The notes: a model not told the origin generated them from the letters alone. Positions 26,932 to 37,274 are shown, counted from the stretch's first letter. The stretch is DNA of 64,000 nt from Aquimarina sp. MMG016 (GCF_018100805.1 NZ_JAGJEA010000002.1:558001-622000), one strand, 5' to 3'. Numbers and translations: made by a program.

Positions 26932-27134
26932 GATGTGTTAGTTAATGTATTATACGTTGTGTGTTAGTAAATATGTTAAGTTTATTTTATCTCGATTTTA
27001 CTTTTAAAATCAATTCGATTTTTTGAGAGTCCTTTCATGATTTTTATATGTTTTTTTTTGATCTTTGAATGCAGGTTTTTTTTAGTATAATTCATTGATT
27101 TTATAAATTATTTATGCTTTTAAAGGTTTGGATA

Positions 27135-27170
27135 AATCCATCAGGAAATCTTAAGATTTCCTGATGGATT
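27135..27170. repeat. Perfect 36-base palindrome
   Basis: The 18 bases AATCCATCAGGAAATCTT (27135-27152) are followed at once by their reverse complement (27153-27170). It lies just beyond the stop of the decayed sorting-domain fragment at 27182-27307, where a lost gene would have ended. There is no T-tract on either side, so it may be a relic terminator. The remaining DNA between 26932 and 27134 is AT-rich and shows no other feature. Confidence 0.8.
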
Positions 27171-27181
27171 ATGAACTAAAA

Positions 27182-27307
27182 TCATAGTTGCTGTTTTATA
27201 AAATGCAATGATTTATTAATACTATTCTCCATAATATTTAAGATACAACTACCCGCTTCTGATATTTCTATAAGTAATTGGTAAACGTTTACTACTTCTA
27301 TTTTTTT
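27182..27307 (-). pseudogene. Decayed T9SS C-terminal sorting-domain fragment (copy 1)
   Basis: On the minus strand this reads KKIEVVNVYQLLIEI, then SEAGSCILNIMENSINKSLH, then FIKQQL and a stop. It aligns along its length with the tail of the 1738-residue protein ([36 protein letters not shown]). There is no upstream catalytic region and no start codon in a sensible place. It is read in a different frame from the gene that ends at 27324. It is the scar of a deleted modular gene. Confidence 0.7.
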
Positions 27308-27323
27308 GAATAATACTCCAAGT

Positions 27324-29087
27324 TTATAGTTTGAGAAATCTTGTTTTTAAAGCTTTTTTATTACTAGAGAACACTTTTACGAAATACAAACCTGACTCAA
27401 GGTCTTGCACATCTAACCTAATCTGAGACTGATCTTTATTTATTTTTTTGGTTGAAATTTCTTTTCCTTGAAAATCATAAACATTTACTTGATAGGTTGA
27501 AGATGGAAAGTCACGTAAAAAGACGACATCTTTCGATGGGTTGGGATGCATAGAAATTTTAATTTTATCAGTTTCTTTGCTCGATAATACCTCCACTCGT
27601 CTACTACCATTTGTTGTAACTACAAGTTGCGGTTTTTTATTTCCTTCCTTTGACCAGAAACTTACATCATTTCCTGAAGTATGCTCCACAATTAAACTTA
27701 CTTTGTCACCGGCAGTAAAGTCATTAAAATCCCAGACATAAGTGCCATTTGTGTTAAAAGAGGTGTTTTTGGAAGCTAGTAGAGCACCTCTACCAGATTT
27801 ATTACTATTAGAAAGATTATTTTCTGTCCAATCGATACCATTACCAAGATATATATTGATTTGACCATTACCTGGATCAGAACCAACGGTGAGCCTAAGT
27901 TCTGCACTGCTTACTGTACCAGCAATTGAGTTTAAATCGAACATCAGATAACTGATCCTTTTTCCTGATTCTACCCTAAGATCTGCATTGTTAAATCGTG
28001 TATTTCCCTGTAGATATGCATCATGTATAGGAGTTAAGACTGTTGTCACTGGTTGATTGTTTTGAACAATTAATCTATAACTATCTTCTCCTGTGTTGCC
28101 TTCATTATCTGTGGCCACTGCCTTTATCGTATAGGTGCCAGGAGAAAGTCCATTAACTTCTTCGGGATTAGGAGAAGTAGCATGCCCCCAAGTATATGGA
28201 AAGACATTTTCTTGTCTCACTAAGTTATTATTAATATACAATCTGACATTATTTATGGTTCCATCCTGATCGGTGGCATTGACTTCGACCTCCATATCAT
28301 ATCCTTCCTGAACATTTAAATCCCCTGAAGGTTTCACAAAAGAAACAACAGGATTCATTGTGGAAACCTCACCTTCTACCTTTAAGGTAATGGTAGCTTC
28401 AGCTGTGGCACCATCATTGTCAGTTGCTACTGCTCTAATCGAATGATTGCCTATTGACAAACCTAATAACTCATTTGCATTACTTCCATTACCCCAGGTA
28501 TATGGAGCTATATTTTCCTGGCGAATGAGATTTCCATTTACAAATAATTTTACATTACTGATGGATCCATCAACATCTGAAGCATTCACCTCAATATCAA
28601 AACTAGTGTATCCTTCCTGGACTGTTGCATTGCCAGAAGGTGTCTTAAAAGAAACTGAAGGTCTACTATTTCCGCCTCCAAACCGGGGTCTACTTCTTAA
28701 CCAATTCATATCCCATTTAGGACCTATTGTTTGACACCCAGATGGTCCCTGATCAACACGACCGGGACAGGCGTCAGGATCTTCATCTCCTGCATCATTG
28801 GCAGGACCATTACCACATTGAATATCATTATAAGGAATATCACTACTTCTAAATTTTCGATATCTTGGATGTTTCTCTAGTTCATTGCAAATATCTCTTA
28901 CACTATATTTATTACCATTTATAGTTACTTTTTTATTACTGATTCCATGATCGAAATTACTATCACAAAAGCAATAACCATTAGCTTTGTAACTATCTTT
29001 CCAACTAGGTCTTGGGTTCCATTGTGCTAGTACTGTTCCTATAGAAAAGACCAACATTATGAGTAAAAGAATCTTTTTCTGTTTCAT
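27324..29087 (-). CDS. Secreted Ig/CBM96 binding protein without a catalytic domain, T9SS-sorted
   Basis: A 587-residue protein from the ATG at 29087 (MKQKKILLLIMLVFSIGTVL signal); an upstream in-frame start adds 14 unlikely residues. Residues about 25-130 form a cysteine-rich domain I do not recognise (NGYCFCDSNFDHGI, YNDIQCGNGPANDAGDEDPD, PGRVDQGPSGCQTIGPKW). Two bacterial Ig modules follow (about 142 and 249), then a CBM96 module (about 346-494) and a T9SS tail (ISMHPNPSKDVVFLRDF). No lyase or hydrolase region is visible, so it probably binds or displays a polysaccharide. Its 3' third is nearly identical in DNA to the neighbouring G8 gene. Confidence 0.75.
   Translation of the reverse strand: MKQKKILLLIMLVFSIGTVLAQWNPRPSWKDSYKANGYCFCDSNFDHGISNKKVTINGNKYSVRDICNELEKHPRYRKFRSSDIPYNDIQCGNGPANDAGDEDPDACPGRVDQGPSGCQTIGPKWDMNWLRSRPRFGGGNSRPSVSFKTPSGNATVQEGYTSFDIEVNASDVDGSISNVKLFVNGNLIRQENIAPYTWGNGSNANELLGLSIGNHSIRAVATDNDGATAEATITLKVEGEVSTMNPVVSFVKPSGDLNVQEGYDMEVEVNATDQDGTINNVRLYINNNLVRQENVFPYTWGHATSPNPEEVNGLSPGTYTIKAVATDNEGNTGEDSYRLIVQNNQPVTTVLTPIHDAYLQGNTRFNNADLRVESGKRISYLMFDLNSIAGTVSSAELRLTVGSDPGNGQINIYLGNGIDWTENNLSNSNKSGRGALLASKNTSFNTNGTYVWDFNDFTAGDKVSLIVEHTSGNDVSFWSKEGNKKPQLVVTTNGSRRVEVLSSKETDKIKISMHPNPSKDVVFLRDFPSSTYQVNVYDFQGKEISTKKINKDQSQIRLDVQDLESGLYFVKVFSSNKKALKTRFLKL
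27508..28070 (-). repeat. Long near-identical DNA repeat (copy in the Ig/CBM96 gene)
   Basis: Collinear partner of 22621-23185. The shared stretch ends near the junction between the second Ig module and CBM96, which marks the module boundary at which the exchange took place. Confidence 0.85.
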
Positions 29088-29263
29088 GATTTTTGGGTTT
29101 TTATTCGTTTCGGTTTTGAGGATTAGCATTCATTTTCAGAAAATATTTCACCATATAAATCAATGATGTTTTCTTAACAACTCAATGAAATTAACAGGTG
29201 TAATTGTAGCTCATCTGTTTTGAATTAAATTAACCGCTAGATTTTGTAAACTTTCTAAGAAAT

Positions 29264-29290
29264 CTTAGCCTTTAGTGTTTAAAGGCCAAG
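29264..29290 (-). terminator. Relic hairpin downstream of a sorting-domain fragment
   Basis: CTTAGCCTTT (29264-29273) pairs with AAAGGCCAAG (29281-29290), ten pairs with one wobble, just past the stop of the fragment at 29303-29416. It has the same layout as the hairpin after the G8 gene. The rest of the 29088-29599 gap is AT-rich. Confidence 0.5.
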
Positions 29291-29302
29291 ATACCTTATA
29301 GC

Positions 29303-29416
29303 TCATTCTTTTAGAAAGTACAATGATTTATTAATACCATTCCCTTTTATATTTAAGATATAACCACCTGTTTCTAATGTTTCTATAGACAACTGATATA
29401 CTTTTATTCCCTTTGC
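29303..29416 (-). pseudogene. Decayed T9SS C-terminal sorting-domain fragment (copy 2)
   Basis: The minus strand encodes AKGIKVYQLSIETLETGGYI, then [17 protein letters not shown] and a stop. It is almost the same as the end of the 1738-residue protein ([18 protein letters not shown]). A stop codon lies directly before it in frame, and no start is present. It is a second scar of a lost modular gene, between the Ig/CBM96 gene and the PL14/DUF5060 gene. Confidence 0.75.
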
Positions 29417-29540
29417 CTACGTATGTAAAACTCTTCGTCCAGGCAAACAATATCATTGTTAGTTATATCCTTTTTAAATTCTAATTTTATTTAGCTAATA
29501 GACACTAAATATTATTATATAGAACATTTATGAAGTTAAA

Positions 29541-29573
29541 CCCAGCCCCTTCTTCATAGAAATTGGGGCCAGG
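29541..29573 (-). terminator. Terminator-like hairpin after the PL14/DUF5060 gene
   Basis: CCCAGCCCC (29541-29549) pairs with GGGGCCAGG (29565-29573), nine pairs including two wobbles. It lies 27 bases beyond the stop at 29600. The minus-strand continuation is TTTAACTT, a weak T-tract. Confidence 0.5.
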
Positions 29574-29599
29574 CATACTTTTTTGAATAATTTCTCTTA

Positions 29600-32500
29600 C
29601 TATTCTTTTATGAAATGCAATGATTTATTAATACCATTACCCTTTATATTTAGAATATAGCTACCGGCTTCAAGAGGAGCCACAAATAATTGATAATCAT
29701 CGGTATTAACTACCTTTTTATCTATTAGTCTACGGCCAACAATATTAAATACTTGTATTAAGACTTCTTGTTGTTCTAACCCTTCAATAGATAGCATATC
29801 GCTTTTAACAGGATTAGGGTGTAGCTTTATACTTTTAGAACTTTTTTGAGATATTGAAATTTTACTTAGTCTAACAGCACAAGATGGAGCTTGAGTAGAA
29901 TTACTAAAATAAAGTGTGAATTCACTATTTTTAGATACCATCACAAAGTTGTCACCATCTTTTACCACCCAATAAGCACCATCTAATCCTGCAAAACCAG
30001 TGTTAGACAGAGTTACTTCAGGGCTAGTACTATTTAGCTGATAAGTCATGGTATCAGAGAAATTCACATACCAGTTTGGAACTCCGTTATTAGTATTAAT
30101 AGCAAACTTATAAAGTCCATTATAAGTAGGGTTCCAATTGATTGAGAACTCTCTAAAATTACTAAGGTCAGGACCTCCTTGTCCCAGAACATGAACATAT
30201 GAATATGAAATATTATCCATTGCCGGAATACCACTAGAAATTGGTGTTCCGAAGGAACAACTTCCATTATTCCCACCTCCATCATTACTTTGTATAGTTA
30301 AAGTGAAAGTGTCCTGAGCTGTATTACCATCATTATCTGTTGCTATCGCTTTAAAAGTATATGTCCCAACGGAAAGACCATTAACTTCTTCAGGATTAGG
30401 CGAACCATCGTGACCCCATTCGTACGGAGCAAAGTTTTCTTGTCGCACAAGAGCATTGTTAATGTATAGTTTTACATTAGATATAGTTCCATCCGTGTCA
30501 TTGGCATTTACTAGTACTGTTAAATCATACCCTTCATCCACAGTAAGATTACCTGAAGGTGTAGCAAAAGAAACGCTTGGTAATTGATTACCAGTTTCTT
30601 CCTTAATGATGACTGTTCTGGATACTTCTGTAGAAAGTCCTTCCTGGCCAGCTTCAAAAGCTCTTGCTCCAACCGTATAAGTTCCTGCAGCTGTTGGTGT
30701 CCAGGACACGCTATAAGGAGCAGTTTGATCTTGTTTGAAATATGAACCACTAATTTTGAAGTTTACTTTTTCAATACTTCCTTCAGCATCTGATGCATTG
30801 GCACTTAATGAAATAGTTTCTCCAAGTATATATTCCTGATTCTCCTGAGATGGGTTTGTCAAAGAAACCTGTGGAGCTTGATTACCAGAAGCCCCGTCTA
30901 CTGTCAATGTAAAGCTTTTACTCGTTGTTGCTCCATCATCATCTGTCGCCTCAGCTCTGATTGTGTGCTCACCCACTGGTAGACCTAAAAGTTCTGATAC
31001 GTTATCACCCATTCCCCAGTCGTATGGTGCAAAAAGTTCCTCACGAATTAGATTTCCATCTACAAATAATTTTACATTACTTACTGAACCATCACTATCT
31101 GTAGCATTTACAGTAACTTCAAAACTAGTATATCCGACTTGTACAGAAGTATTTCCTGTTGGTGTAGCAAAAGAAACAGATGGAGGTTCATTCTCCGTCG
31201 GGTTCGAATCATTTTTAGTGATTACAATTACCCAATCGCTACCTGTGCTATTTGGAGCATTACCAAGCGATCTGTTTCCTCCTCCATTGACAGTGGTCAC
31301 AGAACCATTTACTAAGTTTCCACCATTTCGAGGGTTATACCACTTTACATTAAATTGCCCACTTTGACCGTTTAAGTTCAGATTTGTTGATCCCCCATTT
31401 TTTAGATATACCACATAAGCTTCTCCTTGTTTTGCATAGCAATAGTCATTATTATTAGAAGACAACCCATTGTTATTTCTCATTTGTGTCAGAGGAAGGT
31501 CTGTAATTTCAAAAAATCGTATGGCGTGACGACCATAGTCCCACCATTTATCTCTACTTCTAAAATCTTGCAATGAAAGATCTGAATGTGCATTCTGATA
31601 CCCGAAATACCATTCATTTCCCCATCCACCAGCGAGAAGGGTTGCCCACATTGCATTTTTTCTACCATCTGTATGAGAATTCGCTGCATTATTATCTGGT
31701 CGTATTGCATGCTGTGCATCACCTGGTTCATCACAAGCGATTGCCCATTTTTTTCCTTCATTTCTGGATTTATCGATTCCTTCTTTTACTCTACTAAAAA
31801 CATTTGTAAAATCAGACTTGTTTGTTTGTAACGAAAATCCAGTAAGTCTCGATTGATTTCCGAGCAAATATTCCGGAAAATCATTTGGATGTTTATGAAT
31901 AACCACATGGTGACGATACGGATCATTCTTATAAAAATAATCTGCCATTGCTCTTTCCTGCGCAGGTGATTGATCTACTGCTTGCGGTCCACCACCATTT
32001 TCTTCTCCTAAGTTCCAATTTAATGCCAAATTGTGGCCAAATCTCGCAATTAATTCACGATAATATAGTTTACGTTGTGTTCCTGTGTTACCATTATCCA
32101 AAAGTGTTTCATTCTCAGTTTCCTGAGTTTTAAAATGAGCAAAAATTCCATTTTGCTGCATATGTTCTATCACAATTGCCCATTGTGCCATTTTAGAAAC
32201 ATCCATTCGGGTACGTTGATTACCACCGATATACGGATACACATTCTCATCGTCTCCGTTAATATTCATCGTAAGGAAAGACATAGAATTTAATCCTTCA
32301 CTAGCGATATAGTTTACAGCACCAATCAATCCTTTTCCTTTACCACTTTTCCAAGTAGGATCTCCACTGTTCCAATCTCCTTTATGAGGGTTGAAGTTTT
32401 TTCTTCTATTGCCTGCATTAGGTGTATTATCAAAATCATCATATGCGAATAAATTCTCTGGAGAGTCTGGTCCTTGTTTGATCATATATTCGCCTGTTTC

Positions 32501-34816
32501 GGCAAAACGCAGATAATGTTCTCCTACATACTGTAAACGTCCTTTTCCTCTAAAATCTCTACCCGATTTATTAGATGCGCTTACATTGAATGACCCAGTT
32601 TCTCCATTCATAAATCCTGCAGCAGTTCCGGCATTAACACCATCATTTACTGCTACATTGCTTCCTTTTCTAAAAGACACTGAGTAATTCCAAGTTCCTG
32701 TTTTATCAGGAGCAAAATGAGCTCTCCATTTATTACCGCTGGATGCAGATGTCTGTGCAGCATTTCCATCGGCAGCATAATACCCTGGTACAACATAAGA
32801 CGGAGAACCGCTTTGGTGTGTAAAAGTTACATTTAATCTATAATTCAAAAACGGATTATCGCCTGCTGTTTCAGAAGTATTTGGCCCATTGAAGGTTAGT
32901 GTTACTTTGTGCCATTTTTTTCGCTCACCTGTAATAGTAGCGCTGCTATTATTACCTCCGCCACCATCACCATCACAAGTAGTTTCTTCTAAAGATAAGT
33001 TTGTGGCATTGGTACTTGTTCGGTTTAAAGTTACTCTATCCACTATATGGTGTTTAGAACGACCAGATATTAGCATTGTGTATACACCTGGCGAATCAAA
33101 CTCTACAAAAACATCGTGCGGATCGTTATCGTTTGTTTTTGTCGCCCAGGTCCAATTTGTGGTTCCTGTAGAATACACTTTAAGATATCCTTCTCCGCTT
33201 GCACCTTCTGGGTGTGGTGTTTTTCCTGATCCTTTAGGATACACTCTTTCGCTACCTTTTTGCCCATAAAAATCATCTGCGTCGGGAAATTTTAACCAAG
33301 TATCATTTGCTTCTGTTGGACTATTTCCTTCTCCAACTTTTGATCTCCACAAAACTTTATATTTACCTGCAGAGTTAATCTTAATCTTAGTATTTATAAC
33401 TCCATTACCTGGGTCATTGAAATGATCAGGACCTGTCCATTCTATATAACCTCCACCAGTAAAACCAGAAATGGCACTCTTTTTTTGCCAATTCCCTGAA
33501 GCCGATAGATTTTCTGCTTCTATAATCACCAAACCATTTTTTTCTTCGTATGCAGCATCACAATTACCGCCACCGCCATTACCTCCACCATCAGAATTAC
33601 TCACGGTAAAACTTTTTGTAGCTTCACCTTTAGCTCCATTATTATCTGTTACCACAACCTTGACTGTGTAATTTCCTGGTTGAAGATTAACTATTGGATG
33701 TGGTGTATAACTTGCTCCATCTGTATCCACTAACGTTCCATTTACAAATACTTCATGTTTTGAGATACTACCGTCAGGGTCATTGGCATTAATCTCTACC
33801 GAAACATCACTGCCTGCATTATAGTTTGCCTGATTAGGACTTGTAATCGAAACTGTTGGCGGTTTATTATCTCCTCCAGGGGGATTGCCACATCCTGTCC
33901 AAACTTTGAAATCGTCGAAAAAAGTATATTCTGTCCTAGGTGAATGCCAAACAGGATCTGTTCTGCTTCCCCCTCGATAAGTATTCATAATTAAGGCATT
34001 GATTTTTAAATTGCTTTTCCCCGAATTACGAATTTTGGCATTATTATCACGATAGGTTTCTTGTCCATCAATCCACATGATCACAGTACCGTTCCTTTGT
34101 CCAGGCGTGTTCATTTTGATATATTGACGGATTGTATACCACTTGTTGTCTTTCAGATTTGAAAAAATTCTTTTTCCATCCCCGCAATCTCCATCCTTTC
34201 TAGGTTCTCCATTTTGTTTGTCGGCGAAATAGCTATAAAGAATAAGGTAAGGTGCATTAGTCTGCGCTCTATTTCTTCTCCACATTAAGCGCGCGGACCA
34301 TCCATCTGTATTGTATTTACATCCCGATGGAATGGCTCCTCTACCAGTGGTTTCGCTATTTACTCCTCTAGTAGAACCTCCCAAACCAGGTAATTTACCT
34401 CCTGTAGCCCAAAAGAAATTATCATCAAATTTTACTTTATATTCTAAATACGCTTCATCTACAGCATCAAAATAAGGGTCAAAAAGAAACCCCCCTGACC
34501 TACCTGAAGCGTCATTCTTTAAATACTGTGCTCTTAAAGTTCCATTAACAATTCTAGTCTCCTGTGGTGTGTTTTCTATCAAATTATTTGCAGCACCTGG
34601 ACCTTCTACTCCTCTGTAGGTAGATGCAGTCCACGGCTTTACATTATTAAAGTCACTTTTTAAATCTGCAATAGAGTATCGTCTGTTATTCCAATTATTA
34701 AAATCGACATCAATCATAGTATTACAGTTCTGCGCCTTAGCTCCTGAAATTATGAATAGCAGCAATCCTATCATAATTTTTAATCTATTGATATAAATAT
34801 GTGTTATTTTCATCAT
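29600..34816 (-). CDS. Multimodular PL14-like lyase + DUF5060 glycosidase, T9SS-sorted
   Basis: A 1738-residue secreted protein. Order: signal (to about 28); PL14/PL20-like lyase domain (about 30-310, with KLPGLGG near 140 and [12 protein letters not shown]); Ig module (317-405); a CBM6-like sandwich (417-600, [10 protein letters not shown]); a DUF5060 sandwich (about 624-725); a TIM-barrel glycosidase (about 730-1090) with [12 protein letters not shown], likely catalytic acid, and [11 protein letters not shown] collagen-binding-like closing domain (about 1100-1180) and three Ig modules (about 1209, 1315, 1409) follow. Then come an unassigned module (1518-1645) shared with two neighbours and a T9SS tail ([11 protein letters not shown]). 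A lyase and a hydrolase in one chain suggests stepwise breakdown of one acidic polymer. Confidence 0.8.
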   Translation of the reverse strand: MMKITHIYINRLKIMIGLLLFIISGAKAQNCNTMIDVDFNNWNNRRYSIADLKSDFNNVKPWTASTYRGVEGPGAANNLIENTPQETRIVNGTLRAQYLKNDASGRSGGFLFDPYFDAVDEAYLEYKVKFDDNFFWATGGKLPGLGGSTRGVNSETTGRGAIPSGCKYNTDGWSARLMWRRNRAQTNAPYLILYSYFADKQNGEPRKDGDCGDGKRIFSNLKDNKWYTIRQYIKMNTPGQRNGTVIMWIDGQETYRDNNAKIRNSGKSNLKINALIMNTYRGGSRTDPVWHSPRTEYTFFDDFKVWTGCGNPPGGDNKPPTVSITSPNQANYNAGSDVSVEINANDPDGSISKHEVFVNGTLVDTDGASYTPHPIVNLQPGNYTVKVVVTDNNGAKGEATKSFTVSNSDGGGNGGGGNCDAAYEEKNGLVIIEAENLSASGNWQKKSAISGFTGGGYIEWTGPDHFNDPGNGVINTKIKINSAGKYKVLWRSKVGEGNSPTEANDTWLKFPDADDFYGQKGSERVYPKGSGKTPHPEGASGEGYLKVYSTGTTNWTWATKTNDNDPHDVFVEFDSPGVYTMLISGRSKHHIVDRVTLNRTSTNATNLSLEETTCDGDGGGGNNSSATITGERKKWHKVTLTFNGPNTSETAGDNPFLNYRLNVTFTHQSGSPSYVVPGYYAADGNAAQTSASSGNKWRAHFAPDKTGTWNYSVSFRKGSNVAVNDGVNAGTAAGFMNGETGSFNVSASNKSGRDFRGKGRLQYVGEHYLRFAETGEYMIKQGPDSPENLFAYDDFDNTPNAGNRRKNFNPHKGDWNSGDPTWKSGKGKGLIGAVNYIASEGLNSMSFLTMNINGDDENVYPYIGGNQRTRMDVSKMAQWAIVIEHMQQNGIFAHFKTQETENETLLDNGNTGTQRKLYYRELIARFGHNLALNWNLGEENGGGPQAVDQSPAQERAMADYFYKNDPYRHHVVIHKHPNDFPEYLLGNQSRLTGFSLQTNKSDFTNVFSRVKEGIDKSRNEGKKWAIACDEPGDAQHAIRPDNNAANSHTDGRKNAMWATLLAGGWGNEWYFGYQNAHSDLSLQDFRSRDKWWDYGRHAIRFFEITDLPLTQMRNNNGLSSNNNDYCYAKQGEAYVVYLKNGGSTNLNLNGQSGQFNVKWYNPRNGGNLVNGSVTTVNGGGNRSLGNAPNSTGSDWVIVITKNDSNPTENEPPSVSFATPTGNTSVQVGYTSFEVTVNATDSDGSVSNVKLFVDGNLIREELFAPYDWGMGDNVSELLGLPVGEHTIRAEATDDDGATTSKSFTLTVDGASGNQAPQVSLTNPSQENQEYILGETISLSANASDAEGSIEKVNFKISGSYFKQDQTAPYSVSWTPTAAGTYTVGARAFEAGQEGLSTEVSRTVIIKEETGNQLPSVSFATPSGNLTVDEGYDLTVLVNANDTDGTISNVKLYINNALVRQENFAPYEWGHDGSPNPEEVNGLSVGTYTFKAIATDNDGNTAQDTFTLTIQSNDGGGNNGSCSFGTPISSGIPAMDNISYSYVHVLGQGGPDLSNFREFSINWNPTYNGLYKFAINTNNGVPNWYVNFSDTMTYQLNSTSPEVTLSNTGFAGLDGAYWVVKDGDNFVMVSKNSEFTLYFSNSTQAPSCAVRLSKISISQKSSKSIKLHPNPVKSDMLSIEGLEQQEVLIQVFNIVGRRLIDKKVVNTDDYQLFVAPLEAGSYILNIKGNGINKSLHFIKE

Positions 34817-34871
34817 GAGTTTATGTTAGTTTGTGTTTTTGATATTTACTCTTCCTGAATGAATCTTATTT

Positions 34872-35006
34872 CTAAGTTTCTCCCAGTTGGAATGAAGAGT
34901 CATTATCTGATAGAATATGCAATGGCTGAGTCACTAAAGACTGACCCCATGCATTTACCTCATACAAAATTGATATGAGTAGCATACGAGATTTGAGTTT
35001 TTTCAT
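34872..35006 (-). pseudogene. Short signal-peptide ORF, probable N-terminal gene fragment
   Basis: A 44-residue frame from an ATG at 35006. It begins with a basic start and hydrophobic core (MKKLKSRMLLISIL), an A-W-G-Q cleavage-like site, then a short polar tail (SLVTQPLHILSDNDSSFQLG). Reading on in a shifted frame gives NLEIRFIQEE and a stop, so one frameshift may separate it from a tail. It lies between the PL14/DUF5060 gene and the next lyase gene. It could be a real small secreted peptide or the remnant of a modular gene. Confidence 0.4.
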
Positions 35007-35094
35007 TTCTAAATTGTTAAGTTATATAATAGTTTGTGTGGCCTAGGCAGTTTTATCGATTATGTAACTGCTTTTTTATAAAAATTTTTAGGGT

Positions 35095-37251
35095 TTAGTT
35101 CTTTGCAAATTTTGTTTTAATAACATCTTGCTGACTTGATAGAATTTTTACAAAATAAAAACCAGAGAGAAGTTCATTAAGATCTAGTTTTAGTTTGGAT
35201 TGATTTGATGAAATTGGTTTAGAAAAAACCTTTTTACCATTAAAATCATATATCTCTATCTGATATGCCGACCTAGGCAAATCATCAATAGATAAAATGT
35301 CTATAACTGGATTGGGGTATACTAATGAATTTTTGGTATTATCAATTGAAATTACTTTTTGGCTTTTCCCGCTCATACACACTGGTGGTTGAGCAGAATT
35401 GCTAAAACAAATTAGTGTTTGGCTATTTTTAGACTTTAATACTAATTCTCCATTGTCCATGGTTACCCAATAATCATCATCAAGCCCCTCAAAACCTGTA
35501 TTTTTTAATGTTATCTCTGGATTCGCATCCCTCAGTTGAAAATCGGCTGTCTTACTATAATCTATATACCAATCTGGTGATCCGTTGTTGGTCTGAAAAG
35601 CAAGCTTGTATAGTCCGTTATATTTAGGGTTCCATTTAATCGAAATGCTAACAAAATTGCTTAAAAACGTAGAACTTTTTCCTCCCATAATATGAGCATA
35701 GTTATAGTGTACGTTATCCAAAGCCTTAAGCCCTTTTGAATCTGGTAGTAAAAAGGAACAGGCAGTACTATTTTCGACTGTAAGTGTTAAAGTAGCTTGA
35801 TTTGTTTTTCCTTCATTATCAGTAGCAACAGCTTTGATCGTATATACTCCTGCTTCTAGACCATTTAATTCTTCGGGGTCAGGAGAGCCGGAATGCCCCC
35901 AGGTATAAGGAGCTTTTCTTTCTTTTCTTATAAAATTATTATTAATATATAATTTCACATCAGCTATTGATCCATCTCTATCTTTTGCATCGACATCCAC
36001 TTCCAGATCATATCCTTGAGTTACTGTAAGATTTCCAGTTGGAGTAATAAAAGATATATCTGGAACTGATGAAGAAACTTCCCTTTCTACCTTTAGAATA
36101 AAAGTAGTTTCAGATGTCGCTCCTTTATCATCTGTCGCTACTGCCTTGAAAGTATGGTTACCAACCGTTAGACCAAGTAATTCATTTGCATTTCTGTCAT
36201 TACCCCAAGTATATGGTGCTATATTTTCCTGGCGGATTAATTCGTCATCAATATATAATTTCACATTACTTATACTCCCATCGTTATCAAAAGCATTGAC
36301 TTCTACCGGAAAACTTGAATATCCTTCCTGTATGGTAGAATTAGTCGATGGTGTTTTAAAAGACACCGATGGCAATTGATTACTTCCTCCTGGATTATTT
36401 ACACCTCCATCATATCCAATTCTTGTTTTTGATACTATGAAATTATCAAAATAGGCATAGAGATCTTTGGTAGGTTTATAATCGTCACTACTTCCTCCAA
36501 AAAAAGTGGATAAATAGATGTTATTCATTCCTATATCACCTTCTCCGTTTTGACGATAATCACTATTATCTATAATATCAATGGCTAATTCTCCATTAAG
36601 CCAACCACGCATAATACCATCATTTTGACCCGGAGTGTTCAACTTATGATATACTTCGATATGGTTCCAGGCACCTTTCTTGAGTTTAACCTGATCTGGT
36701 TGTGGTCCTCCGGGTTCTTCATATGGTTCTATCAAACTCCAATTTACAGAAGCTCTCCATCCATCCCAAGAAGGTCTTGTGTTAAAGTGATTATAAAATT
36801 CTAAAAGTCCATCGTATCGCCACATTAGGCGTAATGACATATTTTTTTCACTAGTTTGATACGCCAAACCTGGTAATTTGGCTCCCGCTCTAAACTCAAA
36901 ATCTTCAGGTATATACACTTGGTAACTGAAATATAATTCGTCTAAAGATGTGTAACTATCCCAATAGACTTTGGTATGCATACCACTATCATTTGTTTTT
37001 ACTTTTCCTTTAGGATATTTAACTTTTAAAACATTTCCTTTATTCTGAAATTCGGAAATAAATACTCTACCTTCATCTGCACCTTTACAGAAGTGAGCCC
37101 CTAGTGCTTCTTTTATTTCTTCTTCATTATATTGCCCTGTAGGCAAATGATCAAAGTTATTTTGATATACCCTATCCTGTTGAGCAGAAAAAGTAATTGT
37201 TACGAATAGTGAAACCATCAAAATTAGGTTTCTTTGTGTGAAAAGAGTCAT
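35095..37251 (-). CDS. PL14-like polysaccharide lyase with Ig and shared C-terminal modules, T9SS-sorted
   Basis: A 718-residue secreted protein. Signal peptide (to about 22, ending TFSAQQ), then a PL14/PL20-like lyase domain (about 24-285). In this domain ELYFSYQVYIPEDFEFRAGA is followed by KLPGLAY, then SLRLMWRYDG and VYHKLNTPGQNDGIMRGWLN. These families cleave glucuronan or alginate-like chains. Two Ig modules follow (about 295 and 395), with the RQENIAPYTWG signature. The unassigned module is at about 496-625 and the T9SS tail (VYPNPVIDILSIDDL) ends the protein. It shares its lyase fold with the first domain of the 1738-residue neighbour. Confidence 0.8.
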   Translation of the reverse strand: MTLFTQRNLILMVSLFVTITFSAQQDRVYQNNFDHLPTGQYNEEEIKEALGAHFCKGADEGRVFISEFQNKGNVLKVKYPKGKVKTNDSGMHTKVYWDSYTSLDELYFSYQVYIPEDFEFRAGAKLPGLAYQTSEKNMSLRLMWRYDGLLEFYNHFNTRPSWDGWRASVNWSLIEPYEEPGGPQPDQVKLKKGAWNHIEVYHKLNTPGQNDGIMRGWLNGELAIDIIDNSDYRQNGEGDIGMNNIYLSTFFGGSSDDYKPTKDLYAYFDNFIVSKTRIGYDGGVNNPGGSNQLPSVSFKTPSTNSTIQEGYSSFPVEVNAFDNDGSISNVKLYIDDELIRQENIAPYTWGNDRNANELLGLTVGNHTFKAVATDDKGATSETTFILKVEREVSSSVPDISFITPTGNLTVTQGYDLEVDVDAKDRDGSIADVKLYINNNFIRKERKAPYTWGHSGSPDPEELNGLEAGVYTIKAVATDNEGKTNQATLTLTVENSTACSFLLPDSKGLKALDNVHYNYAHIMGGKSSTFLSNFVSISIKWNPKYNGLYKLAFQTNNGSPDWYIDYSKTADFQLRDANPEITLKNTGFEGLDDDYWVTMDNGELVLKSKNSQTLICFSNSAQPPVCMSGKSQKVISIDNTKNSLVYPNPVIDILSIDDLPRSAYQIEIYDFNGKKVFSKPISSNQSKLKLDLNELLSGFYFVKILSSQQDVIKTKFAKN

Positions 37252-37274
37252 ATTTTGGGTGTTTGGTTATAGGT

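Noticed and set aside
31195-31215. GGGTTCGAATC, similar to the T-arm of a tRNA
   Set aside because: It lies inside the PL14/DUF5060 gene, in frame with good protein text, and no cloverleaf arms or CCA end flank it.
30963-33671. Plus-strand open frames of 60-134 codons opposite the 1738-residue protein
   Set aside because: They mirror the minus-strand coding sequence, have repetitive low-quality protein text, and lack promoters.
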